From positions 62,001 to 126,000 of the forward strand of contig JALIZF010001769.1 of assembly GCA_029948255.1 (NCBI GenBank): DNA of 64,000 nucleotides, in the 5' to 3' direction. Below are positions 31,266 to 43,623 of this stretch, one piece after another. The translations under genes and the position numbers were made by a program. Each line of letters starts with the position of its first letter. The first letter of the stretch is position 1. The DNA comes from Telmatactis stephensoni (Eukaryota > Cnidaria > Anthozoa > Actiniaria > Isophelliidae). The notes under the pieces were generated by a model. The model was given only the letters and a program-made list of their open reading frames with translations. It searched no databases and had not been told where the DNA came from.

Positions 31266-31995
31266 GAGATAGTCCATGGTTGAGACAGGCAGGGGCGGTA
31301 CATGCCATCTCACCAATTCGATTGAAACTTAGCCAGTTTAAAGGGGTCATCTTAAAACTACTTCAGCCAAAGTTGCTTCAGATTTGAAAAAAACGGGGGG
31401 GAGTTGACCACCCCCCCCCCCTTGGTTTCAGGGCCAAAATCAAGAAAAAATCACTAGAAAATAGCACTAAAAGGAGACAGCTCTCCTGTACACAGGATTT
31501 GATAAGTCTTCCTAGTATTTCATATCAACAATACTTATTTCTTAGATAGTTAGATGTCAGGTCCTCAGTGCTGTGTGTTGAAATGCTTGTCAATCAAAGC
31601 CTGTCAACCAATCCCCATTTTGCACTCATTTTTTGAAGGTCATAAAACATGGATATTTCAGTCGAAATATCTAAAAAAACCCAACTCATCTAACAAGAAA
31701 AAGCAAATCCCCTGAAAGCTAATACTTTCTACTAACATAAACCGCAATAAAATTTTTGGGCACTCCTAATATTTTTGCACAGCAGGTTAGTATACCCAAG
31801 GCTCACCACAGGGTACCCACATCGTGATTTAGGAACCAAACAATCTCTATTTGTCTTGAATGGCAACGTGAGGCTTCCAAATCGATAGTTATTATTCAGG
31901 TTAGCACTGAATAATGAAACCTGTTCTATAATAGGGGGGAGGGGGGAGAAACCCTGAAACTCCAAAGAAAAGAAGCCCACTCTAACACGTATGCA
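31266..31995 (+). repeat. Left TIR of the TTAA element
   Basis: Paired in inverted orientation with 38458-39182. It includes a poly-G/poly-C pair (near 31395 and 31421) and an A-rich middle. The inner limit is ACACGTATGCA, after which the two arms diverge. Confidence -1.
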
Positions 31996-32602
31996 GAACT
32001 GAAAAGTCCTTTTTTACTTACAACTAAAAGAAACTAGAGTGGTTCGATCCAGTAGATTGTAGCTGACAATAAATATGCTCACAAGCTTATCGTAGCAAGT
32101 AGCTGATCTCCCGGTGCCTTCGACGAAAAGAAATTCGATCCACAATATTAACTGTTGACATTGAGCCTTAACTTGTAACATATTTTTCGAGTTTGTCAAA
32201 AAATCAGACGTAGACATACGTACTTTAGTTTCTCTTTGCTGTTCGCGCGCAGTTCTAGAATTCCCAAGCAAGTCGAATATCTTGATTTTGGTTCATTTAA
32301 CTTCTCAATGCTTCGAGATTCGCAGGAAATTTATGAAATCACATTCCCAGCGGTGGTCAGCGGTTTACTTGACAAGGCGTGCCACAGGTAACCCAAAATC
32401 AGTATGTCAAAAGAAACACGTTTCAAATCAATGTATTGTGTTTTCTTCTTAATCGATATTTCATTTTTTCATATCAATACTTTTCTTTTGCGATGGAATA
32501 ATATTTTGTTCACAAAGCTAATTATCAAATTACACTGAGAATGATCTCGCAAATGGTGCGGTACAAAATAGCGCTACCCGCTATATGTAAACAAGGCCCA
32601 AC

Positions 32603-35600
32603 TTAAAGCTCTATTTGTCTTCTAATTTCACGACGCCTGGTGATCTCCTCTGCTTCGGTAACAAAGTCCTCTTCCTGCTCTTCCTCTTCTGTTGTGGATG
32701 CCCCAAGGCTGATTCTCCCACTGCGGTATAGGGAAGATAGCCTGCTGAAATACCTTGCTACCTGTTCGGGGGTTAGCCATTCGCTCTTGAGGAAAAGCTT
32801 TTTTCCGTCAGGGCCACGAGCAGATCTCATTTTGGTGGCAACATCGGCAGCATTTGCTTTATGGCCCGTTTCTTCGCCTCGTATAAAAATTTCCTGCAGG
32901 TGACTTCGTACAGCCTCGGGGAATCTTATGGCGCGCTTTGATCTCCTCAGGGCCCATCCACACTCAGTGGGCGCGTGTTCACCCGTGAATGAATGGGTTT
33001 CGGCAGTGGACGAGGACGAGGAGGCTCCAGCTTGGACGTAGCCTCTGGATACTTGCCGGCATGTCTCGGCCCATTTACGCCGGATATTGTCGAAGGCTGA
33101 TTCTCGCTCGGGCTCCCTTATGTGTTTACCAACATCCAGATGCCTCTGTAAAGCATTGAAGGACTGATAACGCTTAATACAGCCTTCCTCTGGGCAACAG
33201 AACGCTGAGGCCTTTGATTGATCTGTATTCGGCGAAGGAGCTGTAGAAATGCCAGGTTCTGAAGCTGGGGCCGGTGTGGGTAAAACTCTTGGGGCAGAAA
33301 AGACACCAGCCTCCACGGTAGGGATGCTGAAGGCATGGACGTTGAGGACATTGGTTGGGCCCTGTGGGTTACCATAGCCACGTAGCTGACTCTTTGTGTA
33401 CAGTTTCCCCGGACCCACTTTGTAAGCCTTCCACACACGTAGTGATCCATCAGATTGGAAGAAAAAGTTGTTTAAAGCCTGAATGCCTTTCAGTGAATGC
33501 TTTGCCATGGTCTGGCTGGCTGTGTTAATCTTCACCACGGCAACATAACACCCCATGTGACTCGATGGCTCGCTTCATGTCACTGGCATCATGGATGTCG
33601 TTGCCTTCATTAATAAATCGCCGCATGTGGCTCTTGAGTGCAGCGATTCGACAGTCACATATATCCTTCCCGGCCTGAGGTTCGCTGTAGTCGTAGCGCC
33701 TGATGTTAATGCCAACGCGAGTACCGAGGCAGGGCAAGGACAAGAGCAGGTATGCACAATGGTAGCATCCGGCATTATCTGATCTGAAATGTGCTTCTGT
33801 AACACTGGGTCGCAAGGCCTTCACTTCTCGGAGTGTGTGCTCAATGATTGATAGAACGGCAAACCAATTCTGGGTACAGTTGTCCACAGCATGCACGTAG
33901 CTTCTAGTCTAAAAATATAAGAAACCGTCGTTAAAGGAAAATGATCGCAAAGATTGGATGAAATAGTGCAGTAAATATATATTCTAGTGTGTTATGTTCA
34001 TTATATATCCACTATACAACTGCATAGTTAATCACCTCATTCTGTCCAACTTCGTTCTTCATGATCACAACGCTGACGTGCCAAGATTTGCCTTTCTTGC
34101 CAAACCAGTCCCGCTGTGTTTCGCGGAAACTGGCTGGCAAGAACTTCATGGCCCAGTCCATTACGATCAACACTTGTTGGTTGCTGAGTTCATCAATGAT
34201 ATCGCTTTTGGCAGCATCCTGATGCGCAGCGCGGACAATGTGAGATTTCCATTCCTCAATCTTGGGGATGGCTGTTTCTATATCATGCTGTATCTCTTCA
34301 CGCTGATCGTCTGAACTGAAAGATAATAATGCAAGATATAAGATAATAATGATGTAGTTCGATATTTTGGTCAAGTTTCTTAGCCTTTTACGTAAACGGG
34401 TTCAACTAGTTTGTAGCTGTTAAAAAGCGGCCAGGGGTTCCATGCAGGGGGTGGCTGCTTTATAGAGTTTTCATTGATCTTCCTATTTCGCACTATAACT
34501 ACTGCAAAAGATCTTTAAGGTGAGGTGACATTCTTAAGTTTTATGTTTTGTACTCACAAACGTGCTTCGACTGCATCGACTGTCTTCGTCAGTGTAAAGT
34601 ACAAAACATGACCAGGTTCTGTATATACCAGCGTAAATCAAGAGACCACAATACTAAGAGAGCGAAACTCAGCATTGATGTTTGTGCGATGTTCGTGGCG
34701 CCTAAGGCTATTTTTAGTAACTTCGCCATCGCGCGCGCAAGGCACTTAAACAATAGAATTCAAACGGTCCCTTCCGCGCGCACGTCAAAAATCAAATTTT
34801 ATTGGTTGAGGGCCTTGCGCGCGCGATGGCGAAGTTACTAAAAATAGCCTTAGGCGCCATGAACATCGCACAAACATCAATGCTGAGTTTCGCTCTCTTA
34901 GTATTATGGTCTCTTGCGTAAATAAAATCGTCTACAAATGTTGAAGACATTGACGAAGACCGTCGAAACATGAAAAAATATTCAAGACAGAAAAAAGAAA
35001 GAAAGAAAGAAAGAAAGAAAGAAGGAAGGAATTAAAATATAAAAAACTCAACATTGTCTCATCTTTAAGATCAGTACCTCCTATGCCTAAGTGCGTACCT
35101 GTATGCTATATCATCAGAAGACATTGCCACTTGGATATCGAGAAGCACATTCTTGCCTTCTTCACAGCGATCACATGCGATGTTATGGAGATGATCGCAC
35201 TTGCCACTGAACTCTGGTTCGGATGTACTCAGTGCATGCACACTGCAGTGGTCTGCACAGGGCTCGCAACTGCTGAGATGAATTCGGTAGTCCGTCTTCA
35301 GGTATTGTCTGTTGCTCTTCAGTTGGCGCTTCAGTTGCTGCGCTTTTTGTTCGTTTAAACCTAAAATGAACGTCCGAATAATGCAAAGTAAATAAGAGAA
35401 CCTTTCTTTAGAAGGAGACTGACATCAAAGACGAAGACACTCATATAGTCCACATTCTATGAGGAATATATTAAAATGTACTTCACTGGTAAAGATAGAA
35501 TGCATCCTTTGCTAAATATGTCCTCCAATAAATTATATTTTACAAACATGGATTCTTACCAAGTTTAGAAAGCTGAGTAACCGCTGCTTCTAAAGATGAG

Positions 35601-38086
35601 AAAGCCAACACCCCGTCAGTCTGTGTGGCATCTAAACCAGCGAGCGATTTCTTCTGCGATGCTGCACAAACCTGAAATTGATTCAAAAGCTGGAACAGTG
35701 AATAGAGCTGAAGCGAACTGATACAACTGTTTTATAGGAAAATAACACTGTTGACTGTCATCATTTATGGCGGTATATGGGGGCTGCAGTAAAGTCCAAA
35801 AGAAAACATTCAGCCCTTTGCGATTCTTGTTATCCTTCACACATTCCTTAAGTATTATTTTGCAAAATTACCTTAACAATGTTAAACAGTGTTGATCTTC
35901 CAAGGGGTGTAAAATTCATCTCTGCGCAGTACTGCTGATACAACTGGACCAGTCGAGAAGCAATCACCGTCCTTACAACGTTTGGGATCTCTATTTCCTC
36001 ACCAGTGGTCAACTTCAACTTCTTCGTGCCATAGGCCACATCTTGAAGAAAGGAAGGGCTGGCGATGAAATCCAGAAAGTGGTCTACTTTTATTGGGTCC
36101 AGCAAGCTTCGTTGTAATTTTGGTGCATCGATGGCACGACCAGGACTGTTTTCAAATGCATGACGGCGTGCTTCATCTATACTCCACTTGGAGAGCCCAG
36201 GAATCATGGCTTGTAATTCTGACTTTGAGTAATCTTTCGCAAATATGGAGAGGATCTGCCGTCTCGTAGTCCACGATGACGCTTCTTCGTACAGGCGAAT
36301 GAGAGTCGCAAGCAACTCGTTCTCAGGGAGGTTCTCAGCTGCGACACTGCAGTACCCGTCAACAACCTGCTGGAACAGCCATTTAGAGTTACCAGGTGCG
36401 ATGACATCCAACACGGTCTCTACTGCTTGGACAGCCTTACGCTTGTAATAGCGCGATGTACGGGAAGAAATCTCGGCGACATCAGATCCCAGCTGTGAGC
36501 GTAGAGGGCTGACATTCCCGTCCACTCGTCTGAGGAAGTTGTTCAAAAAATACAGCTGCTCTCTCATTTGGGGAGTCGGCTGCCACTCAAGAGAAGTTTC
36601 TACCACTGGGACCGAACTTTGACTTGAGAGCAAGGTATCAGTTGTGCTACTTTGACTGGATTCACTAGGCACTCTGTCGACAAATTGCAAACGGTGAACA
36701 GAAGGCATTGGCAGGTCCTGTTATTAAAAAAATAAAGTAAATGAATGAATGAATGAATGAATGAATGAATGAATGAATGAATGAATGAGTCAAAATGAAT
36801 TTCAATGACATGTTGGATTCATTAATTTTTGTCTGCCTTATGCAATTTTAGAGCTTCAGTACACCTAAATAAGAAGACATACCAAAGACTCATCTAAATC
36901 GCCTTTGGGTGACTGAAGTGCTGCAGCTGCACCCGAGTGTACAGATTCGGTACTGCTATTCTTTGTTTCCTCATTAATGCCACTAGAAGGGCCTTCATCG
37001 GGTAACAGAGCAGGTATATGGACTTCCTCCTGGGAAGCTGGCAGTTTGAACGCTGCCTGATGATCACTACGGCAAGCTCTACAGATACCTGTAATAACAA
37101 GAAACCATAAATACACTGGCTAATTAATTATATAAACTTGTTATCTGCTTTTTGTTTTTTAGCTTGTCAAGGGCTGGGGTGGGGGAGGGAGGAGGATGGA
37201 TAAGCTGGAGAAGGGAAAAGTGGGCGGAGAGCCTGTAGTAATGCTTTTAATTTCAGAACCTTTTTCTAGTATACCAGCTTCTTGTATACCATTTAATTGG
37301 TCAATTTAAAGAGTTGGTAATACTGTATGCCAAACATGCATTTGGGTGATTAAACCCAGACATCTAATTGTATCTATCAAAGAGAGATGTAGGGGAAGTT
37401 TCTTAACAAGTTTTATGGTGTTCAAGGAAGGTTTTTGAGAACCTAAAATGTGATAAACAAAAATGATAACTACAAACGACTGCTTACCTTTGACTTCAAT
37501 CAACTAGTCAATGAAAGATAGATTTGATGAGGAAAGTGCATTGGAAATCGAAAGCCGGGATGTATTTCAATCATAAGCTAATTGTTTGGTTTTACTGAGG
37601 TTCCTTTTTTTTTTTTGCTAGAGTGTTATTGCATGTCTGCTACTGTTTAACTGGTCGCCGCAATGTGAGGTAAATAAGTCACATACCTGCACCTACAGGA
37701 ACTAAAACATCCCATTTTTGTTTGATTTCTTTGCTGAGTTTCAGGTTAGCTCCCCTTTCTGGTTTCCTTTTGCTGTTCCCGTGCAAAGGATGCTTGCATT
37801 TGTTTTGCCTTTTCCAGTGCTTTCCAAGCTCATCTCTGTGCTTAGGGCATATTGTTAATGTACTGTCGTCTTCATCAAATAGTCCAGCTCTAGCAAGAAT
37901 GAGCTCTTTCTCTGAGGCAGCACACGACTGGGCAACGCTGAGTTGCCTCAAATGAGCCTTAACATTGCCGGTGCACGCACTCAAAGGAAGGATCCTAGTG
38001 TGGCTCGGGTTCTTGAGTGAGAGGCCACAACTGCTGTTTGTAACGAACGATGCCGCGAACGAACAAGACAACTCCGGTGAAGCCAT
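32603..38086 (-). CDS. Putative DDE-type transposase with C2H2 finger, 7 exons
   Basis: Minus-strand exons: 38086-37687, 37088-36883, 36717-35872, 35671-35560, 35360-35099, 34315-34036, 33908-32603. All introns are GT-AG and all phases agree, giving about 1,130 residues. Exon 1: cysteine/histidine motif CPKHRDELGKHW; exon 2: GICRACRSDH. Exon 3: KVDHFLDFIASPSFLQDVAY and RSTLFNIVK; exon 4: VCAASQKKSLAGLD. Exon 5: DHCSVHAL and CDHLHNIACDRC. Exon 6: VLIVMDWAMKFLP and WFGKKGKSWHVS. Exon 7: HFRSDNAGCYH, YSEPQAGKDICDCRIAALK, then a C2H2 finger CPEEGC-(12)-H-(4)-H. The MDW, SDN and EPQ/GKD acids could form an RNase-H-like triad; this is inference. One frameshift lies in GGGG near 33552. Homologues are numerous uncharacterised cnidarian proteins as far as I recall. 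Confidence -1.
34639..34916. mobile_element. 278 bp foldback MITE in intron of the TTAA gene
   Basis: Arms of about 107 bp (34639-34745 and 34810-34916) are inverted copies beginning CAAGAGACCACAATACTAAG, separated by a loop of about 65 bp. CGTAAAT flanks both ends (34632-34638 and 34917-34923), a 7 bp duplication (8 bp if the outer G is shared), as in hAT-type MITEs. It lies in intron 5 and does not touch splice sites. Confidence -1.
34995..35030 (+). repeat. (GAAA)n microsatellite
   Basis: About eight GAAA units ending GAAGGAAGG, in the same intron as the foldback MITE. Confidence -1.
36740..36789 (+). repeat. (AATG)n microsatellite
   Basis: Twelve uninterrupted AATG units in intron 2 of the TTAA-element gene, just upstream of exon 3. 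Confidence -1.
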
Positions 38087-38457
38087 GCATACGGTGGACG
38101 AGCTGGCTCACCAAAAGGTTGAAAAGATAACCTTACTGAATTCGAATTTAAAATTTCAAGCTAAAGGCAAATAAGAAATACAAAATATGACAATATTAAA
38201 AGCCAAAGTCCCAGTCAAAGTCAGACAAAAAGCTTGCAGGCGTTCCTAGTGAGGACAGAAAAAAGTCTGGTAACTAAGCGCGGATCCTATTGCGGTGATC
38301 ATAATTCTATAGCTTGGCCTTTCGCCCATTTTCAAATTGTAGATGATAAACTCTTCCTTTTCAACACAGAAATAATCTACAAATAATAACTTTTTTTAAC
38401 TGACAAAATACGTACCACTTTGCCGACAGACGCCGGCAGAGGATATTTTCATGAGCT

Positions 38458-39182
38458 TGCATACGTGTTAGAGTGGGCTTCTTTTCTTTGGAGTTTCAGG
38501 GTTCCTCCCCCCTCCCCCTATTATAGAACAGGTTTCATTATTCAGTGCTAACCTGAATAATAACTATCGATTTGGAAGCCTCACGTTGCCATTCAAGACA
38601 AATAGAGATTGTTTGGTTCCTAAATCACGATGTGGGTACCCTGTGGTGAGCTTTGGGTATACTAACCTGCTGTGCAAATATATTAGGAGTGCCCAAAAAT
38701 TTTATTGCGGTTTATGTTAGTAGAAAGTATCAGCTTTCAGGGGATTTGCTTTTTCTTGTTAGATGAGTTGGGTTTTTTTAGATATTTCGACTGAAATATC
38801 CATGTTTTATGACCTTCAAAAAATGAGTGCAAAATGGGGGTTGGTTGACAGGCTTTGATTGACAAGCATTTCAACACACAGCACTGAGGACCTGACATCT
38901 AACTATCTAAGAAATAAGTATTGTTGATATGAAATACTAGGAAGACTTATCAAATCCTGTGTACAGGAGAGCTGTCTCCTTTTAGTGCTATTTTCTAGTG
39001 ATTTTTTCTTGATTTTGGCCCTGAAACCAAGGGGGGGTGGTCAACTCCCCCCCGTTTTTTTCAAATCTGAAGCAACTTTGGCTGAAGTAGTTTTAAGATG
39101 ACCCCTTTAAACTGGCTAAGTTTCAATCGAATTGGTGAGATGGCATGTACCGCCCCTGCCTGTCTCAACCATGGACTATCTC
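38458..39182 (-). repeat. Right TIR of the TTAA element
   Basis: Inverted copy of 31266-31995. It lies about 370 bp upstream of the gene's start codon, so it probably contributes promoter sequence. The left arm lies past the stop codon. Confidence -1.
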
Positions 39183-39413
39183 TTAACTACAAGAACGTTT
39201 TATTGCTCTTTTCCTATTTTCCGAAACCTCATTTCTTAACAATAATCTTACTCTCTTTACTTTGCAAAACTTTCAAAAAATGGAATCACCATATTGAGAA
39301 ATTGTAAACGTTTACAATTAAAAGAAAAAAATCAGAGACAAAAACTTTAAAAACTTTGAATATTAAGAAATGTTTGGCTTTAATACAGACTGAATAGAAG
39401 GCCAGTTTTATCT

Positions 39414-40561
39414 CTACAAAATTTCCGGCCTCCCTTTTCTTTGATTTCTGGATCCGCCCCTGGTAATTATAAGGTTTCCACAGCAAAAATAGATATGTGT
39501 TTGGTTAGCATCCATAAGTGATGAAGTTGCTATTTCTGGGTCAAAAAGTTGGTGGCCAACTCCTTGGATGTCAAGGACCATGAGCTGTTTATTTGACTTT
39601 TCATATGTGTAGTGAGACAATGATTCAGCCTTTAAGGTTAGCATGGTGTTACTATCACCAGATATCTCTCCTGTGTTGTTTATGTTTCTTAAACTCCCGT
39701 TCTAAAAAGCTCTCAACAGTTATACATTCATCTTTCAACTTACCGAAGTATACTTTTGTATAGCAACGATGAGGGCCATACTCCTTTGGTTGGCTAACAT
39801 TATGGTGAAATTTCTTGCAAGTGCATTCATCTGTACACTTTTCCTAGTGTGCTCTTCAATGGATTTGAATAGCTTCTCAATTTCACTTACTTGATCAGCT
39901 TGGTATTTCTTTATTACATACTTGCCTGAGCTGATGCCTGACAGAGGGGTAGCCACGTATGCATCATCTTCTTTCTTTCATTTGAAAATGTAGCATCAAA
40001 TGGATGACTCCATGTCTTTTCTGTGATGTTAAACTCTTCTAAGTGAATTGTTTGTATATCCACAGAAGGCTCAACAAGTTTCCCCAGTTACAACATAGTG
40101 CTGAGAGGCACTGATGCTGCCACTTAAGTGGTCATGGAGGGCCTGGCTAACGTCTTGGAAACCTCTTGGGATTTACAGTGCAAACTTCTACTTTTTCGCT
40201 GTTAATGGTCTCCACATCATCGCTTATCTCGATAAAATGGACATGTATAAGCTTAAGGTTGGTGATTTGACTAGTTCCTATCCAGGAAGGACCACTCTCT
40301 CCTGCTAATATGTCACAGTTTATCCCCTCAGGCACATTGAAATGACGTTTGCATGCTTGTTTAACGTTCTCGATTGTCTGCTCACAATTTAGTGGTACAT
40401 TTGTTAAAGCACCTATTCTTGAGTACTTTTGGTATTTACCTTCTACGTGTGAAGAAAGTCTCTGGACTGTAATGTATTCCATGACTGTATCATTCAAGTT
40501 ATCATCTTTCCGTAATCGTTTTTTTCGCGATATTCTCCTTCATTTTCTTTCGTTTAGACAT
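39414..40561 (-). pseudogene. Alpha-kinase (MHCK/EF2K type) pseudogene
   Basis: The minus strand from Met 40561 reads MSKRKKMKENIAKK, slips by one base in a run of seven A (40519-40525), then continues NDTVMEYITVQRLSSHVEGK to about 40150. After noisy sequence, LVEPSVDIQTIHLEEFNITE and, in another frame, ATPLSGISSGKYVIKKYQ and EEHTRKSVQMNALARNF appear. A last piece (39644-39460) reads SHYTYEKSNKQLMVLDIQGV, QLFDPEIATSSLMD and FCCGNL. KYVIKKY (lysine), EHTRKxVQMxxLARN and VLDIQG-x-LxDPEI are alpha-kinase core motifs. The C-terminal zinc-binding segment is missing. Several frameshifts make it nonfunctional as read. Confidence -1.
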
Positions 40562-40827
40562 ATTTCACAGAACGACCTTGATCCGAACGTTTGAAAAACG
40601 TGAATAACAAATAGCATAGCAATGCCTGATGGGAATTTCCAACATGGCTTCCACTATGTCCCCATTGTATTATGGGCTATGGCACTCATAGGCCACGGAT
40701 TCAGTTTAGTTTCAGTTTTGTTTTGTTTTGAAACTAAACTGACACATCAACAAAGCAGAAGAAAATAAAAGTAAACTTTCTTTGAACTAAAAACAAAATG
40801 GAAACTAGACGCTGATCGCCAGCGTTA

Positions 40828-43623
40828 CTGGGCTACCTGTGGCTATTGGCATTGGGTGGTACAGATATGTGCATCTAATTATAGGCTGTTCAGCAGAAGT
40901 ATTAAGTGAACTGTGGAATTTTGTTCCATGTTCAATAGTTGACCTTAAAGTTTCTGAATTCCAATACCGGGTAGATTTTATCAGAGAAAAACAAAAAGAA
41001 TACAAAGATATAGCACAGCAGCATTCTAATTAAGGGCACAGGTTCCTTGAGGGTGAAGCATAGCAATTGCATTTCTAGCATGTGAATCAAATAGTTTTTA
41101 CCATGAGGTACAGTACATGGCCACAGTACTACAACCAATTGTTATTATGAATGAGATATAATTTTGTGTGATTAAAGACTGCATTATATTCACCAATGAT
41201 GTACAGTAATCAAAAATTTCTAGACAAGTATACAACAGTCATGAATATACCGAATATACCATTGTAGCTTGGACTGTACCTGTAGTGAATATGGAAATTA
41301 TTTCAGGTTCTTCTGTTTATAACATTAAAATGTTTGTCGGGATGGTCTAGATAAACTACCATACAGTTCATTACCAATGTTCATTATTTGAACTAAGTTA
41401 TTGATGATGAAATACCATTATTTCTGTGGGCAAATATTAGTGATGTAAGGGACATGGCTCAGTACACATGCACTTGGTACCTACAAGTACATTGAACCCA
41501 AACAACAACACTTTGTTTTGACTATAAGGTGCTTGGATAGTCTTAAAGGGATCAATAGGACCATGATTTGTTTCTATATCACTTGACAGAATAAAATTGG
41601 AATGATTCACTGCTCTGTGATAATTCAATTATTTTTAACAGATGACTTGTAGTTTTCCTGAATTTATTTATGATGCGTGTATTTCTCGAGACTGGTATTC
41701 TTTCTCGATCACGCACATGAAAATATCACTGTTCAAAACAAGACTTTGAAAAAAAACAAAAGCTTTATTTCCATGTATATTTCTTAAATTTATTATTGAC
41801 AATAAAAGTACTACGTCTAATGGAACTGTGTGTGGTTCCTGATAGATTCTAGAATGCTTTGGTTAGGTTTTGAGAAGACCGATTTGAAGTCCCCGCCGTC
41901 TTATTTCAAGTACGATCGATGAAGCTTTAAAATCTTCTATGAATCAGCAAAATATTCAACAAGACATCTCCTCTAGATTTGTAAACGGTAATTCTATCTG
42001 ACATATGAAAAGAACAACAATAATCACGAAGAAAAAGGCTAAAAACTTACTTCGAAATCTCATGTCTAATGGCGGAGCTTGGTCACTTGAAGCATGGTTG
42101 AAGCACCCAGTAATGCATTGCGCGTGTACAGTATTGCGCAAGAATGGCCATTTCGCGAGGCGACAGGAAACAAAAAAGAACTAGACCCTGTTGGCAGGGT
42201 AACTGGGCTACCTGTGGCTATTGGGTGATACAGATATCAATGTGCATTTAATTATAGGCTGTTCAGCAGAAGTATTAAGTGAACTGTGGAATTTTGTTCC
42301 ATGTTCTACAAATGAGCTTAAAGTCTCTGAATTCCAATACCAGATGGATTTTATCAGAGAAACAAAGAGAATACAAAGATATGGCACAGCAGTATTCTAA
42401 TTAAGAGCACAGGTTCCTTGAGGGTGAAGCATATATAGCAATTGCATTTCTAGCATGTGAATCAAATAGTTTTTACCATCTGAGATACAGTACATGGCCA
42501 CAGTACTACAACCAATTGTTATTATGAATGAGATATAATTTTGTGTGATTAAAGACTGCATTGTATTCACCAATTTTTAAAGTAATCAAAAGTTTCTAGT
42601 GTACAATTTATTGTCATGAATATACCACTGTATAGCTTGGACTGTAGTCAAGTTTATAGGTAGTATTGCATATGGAAAATATTTCAGGTACTTTTTGACG
42701 GGACAGTCTAGATGAACTACCATACACTGTTCATTACCAATGTTCATTATTTGAACTAAGTTCATTGATGATGAAATACCATTATTTCTGTGGGCAAATA
42801 TTAGTGATCAGTAAGGGACATAGCTTCACATTGCGGGGTACCTGCCTTCAACCCAAACAATAGCACATTGTCTTGACTATAAAGTGCTTGGATAGTCTTA
42901 TAATGGGATCAATAGGACCAGGATTTGTTTCCGTATATCACTTGACAGAATAAAATTGGAATGATTCACTGTGTGATTCAAATTCAGTTTTTTACTAGTA
43001 ACAGATGTAGTTTTCCTTATATGTATGGGAATCATGTACTGTAATCTTTATTTATGATGCGTGTAATTTTCTTGACTGGTATTCTTTCTCAATCACGCAC
43101 ATGAAAATATCACTGTTCAAAACAAAACTTTGAAAAAAAAAAACACAAAAGCTTTATTTCCATGTATATTTCTTAAATATATTATTGACAATAAAAGTAC
43201 TACATCTAATGATACTGTGTGTGGTTCCCGATAGATTCTAGAATGCTTTGGTTAGGTTTTCAGAAGACCGATTTGAAGTTTGATTTCCTTCGCTCCGCCG
43301 GGTCTCATATTTCAAGTACGATCGATGAAGCTTTAAAATCTTCTATGAATCAGCAAAATATTCAACATCAAATCTCCTCTAGATTTGTAAACGCTAATTC
43401 TATCTAAAATATGGAAAGAACAACAATAATACCGGAGAAAAAGGCTAAAAACTTACTTCGAAATCTCATCTGTAATGGCGGCCATTTTGTATCTAGTCAC
43501 TCCTTGAACCTCGCGCACGGAAAGCATTACGGGGAGGTGTATTGCGCAATTTTGGCATTTTGTCTGCACGCGAATCAGAAAAAACAAAGGTAATTTAAGA
43601 CTGGGCGACCACAGGTAGCCCAG
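40828..43623. mobile_element. Two tandem ~1.4 kb copies sharing one TIR pair
   Basis: The first copy starts CTGGGCTACCTGTGGCTATT at 40828, the second at 42203 with the same words. The second ends CCACAGGTAGCCCAG at 43623, the inverse of the start. TA lies outside both outer ends. The two copies align along their length (GGCTGTTCAGCAGAAGTATT, CATGAAAATATCACTGTTCA, AATCAGCAAAATATTCAACA) with indels. The first copy loses its right TIR near 42185. No transposase motif is visible; short frames near the right end are not convincing. Non-autonomous element duplicated in tandem, or one inserted next to another. Confidence -1.

Larger units (their letters stand above)
31266..39182 (-). mobile_element. 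7.9 kb TTAA-flanked element with ~725 bp TIRs
   Basis: Left arm 31266-31995 and right arm 38458-39182 are inverted copies with only occasional differences by eye (two short indels in homopolymer C/G runs). Both ends start GAGATAGTCCATGGTTGAGA and are flanked by TTAA (31262-31265 and 39183-39186). Between them a single seven-exon gene reads on the minus strand. TTAA duplication is characteristic of piggyBac and Kolobok superfamilies. The protein lacks piggyBac landmarks known to me; a Kolobok relationship cannot be excluded. An intron contains a 278 bp foldback element. The very long TIRs and nearly intact gene indicate a recent arrival. Confidence -1.
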
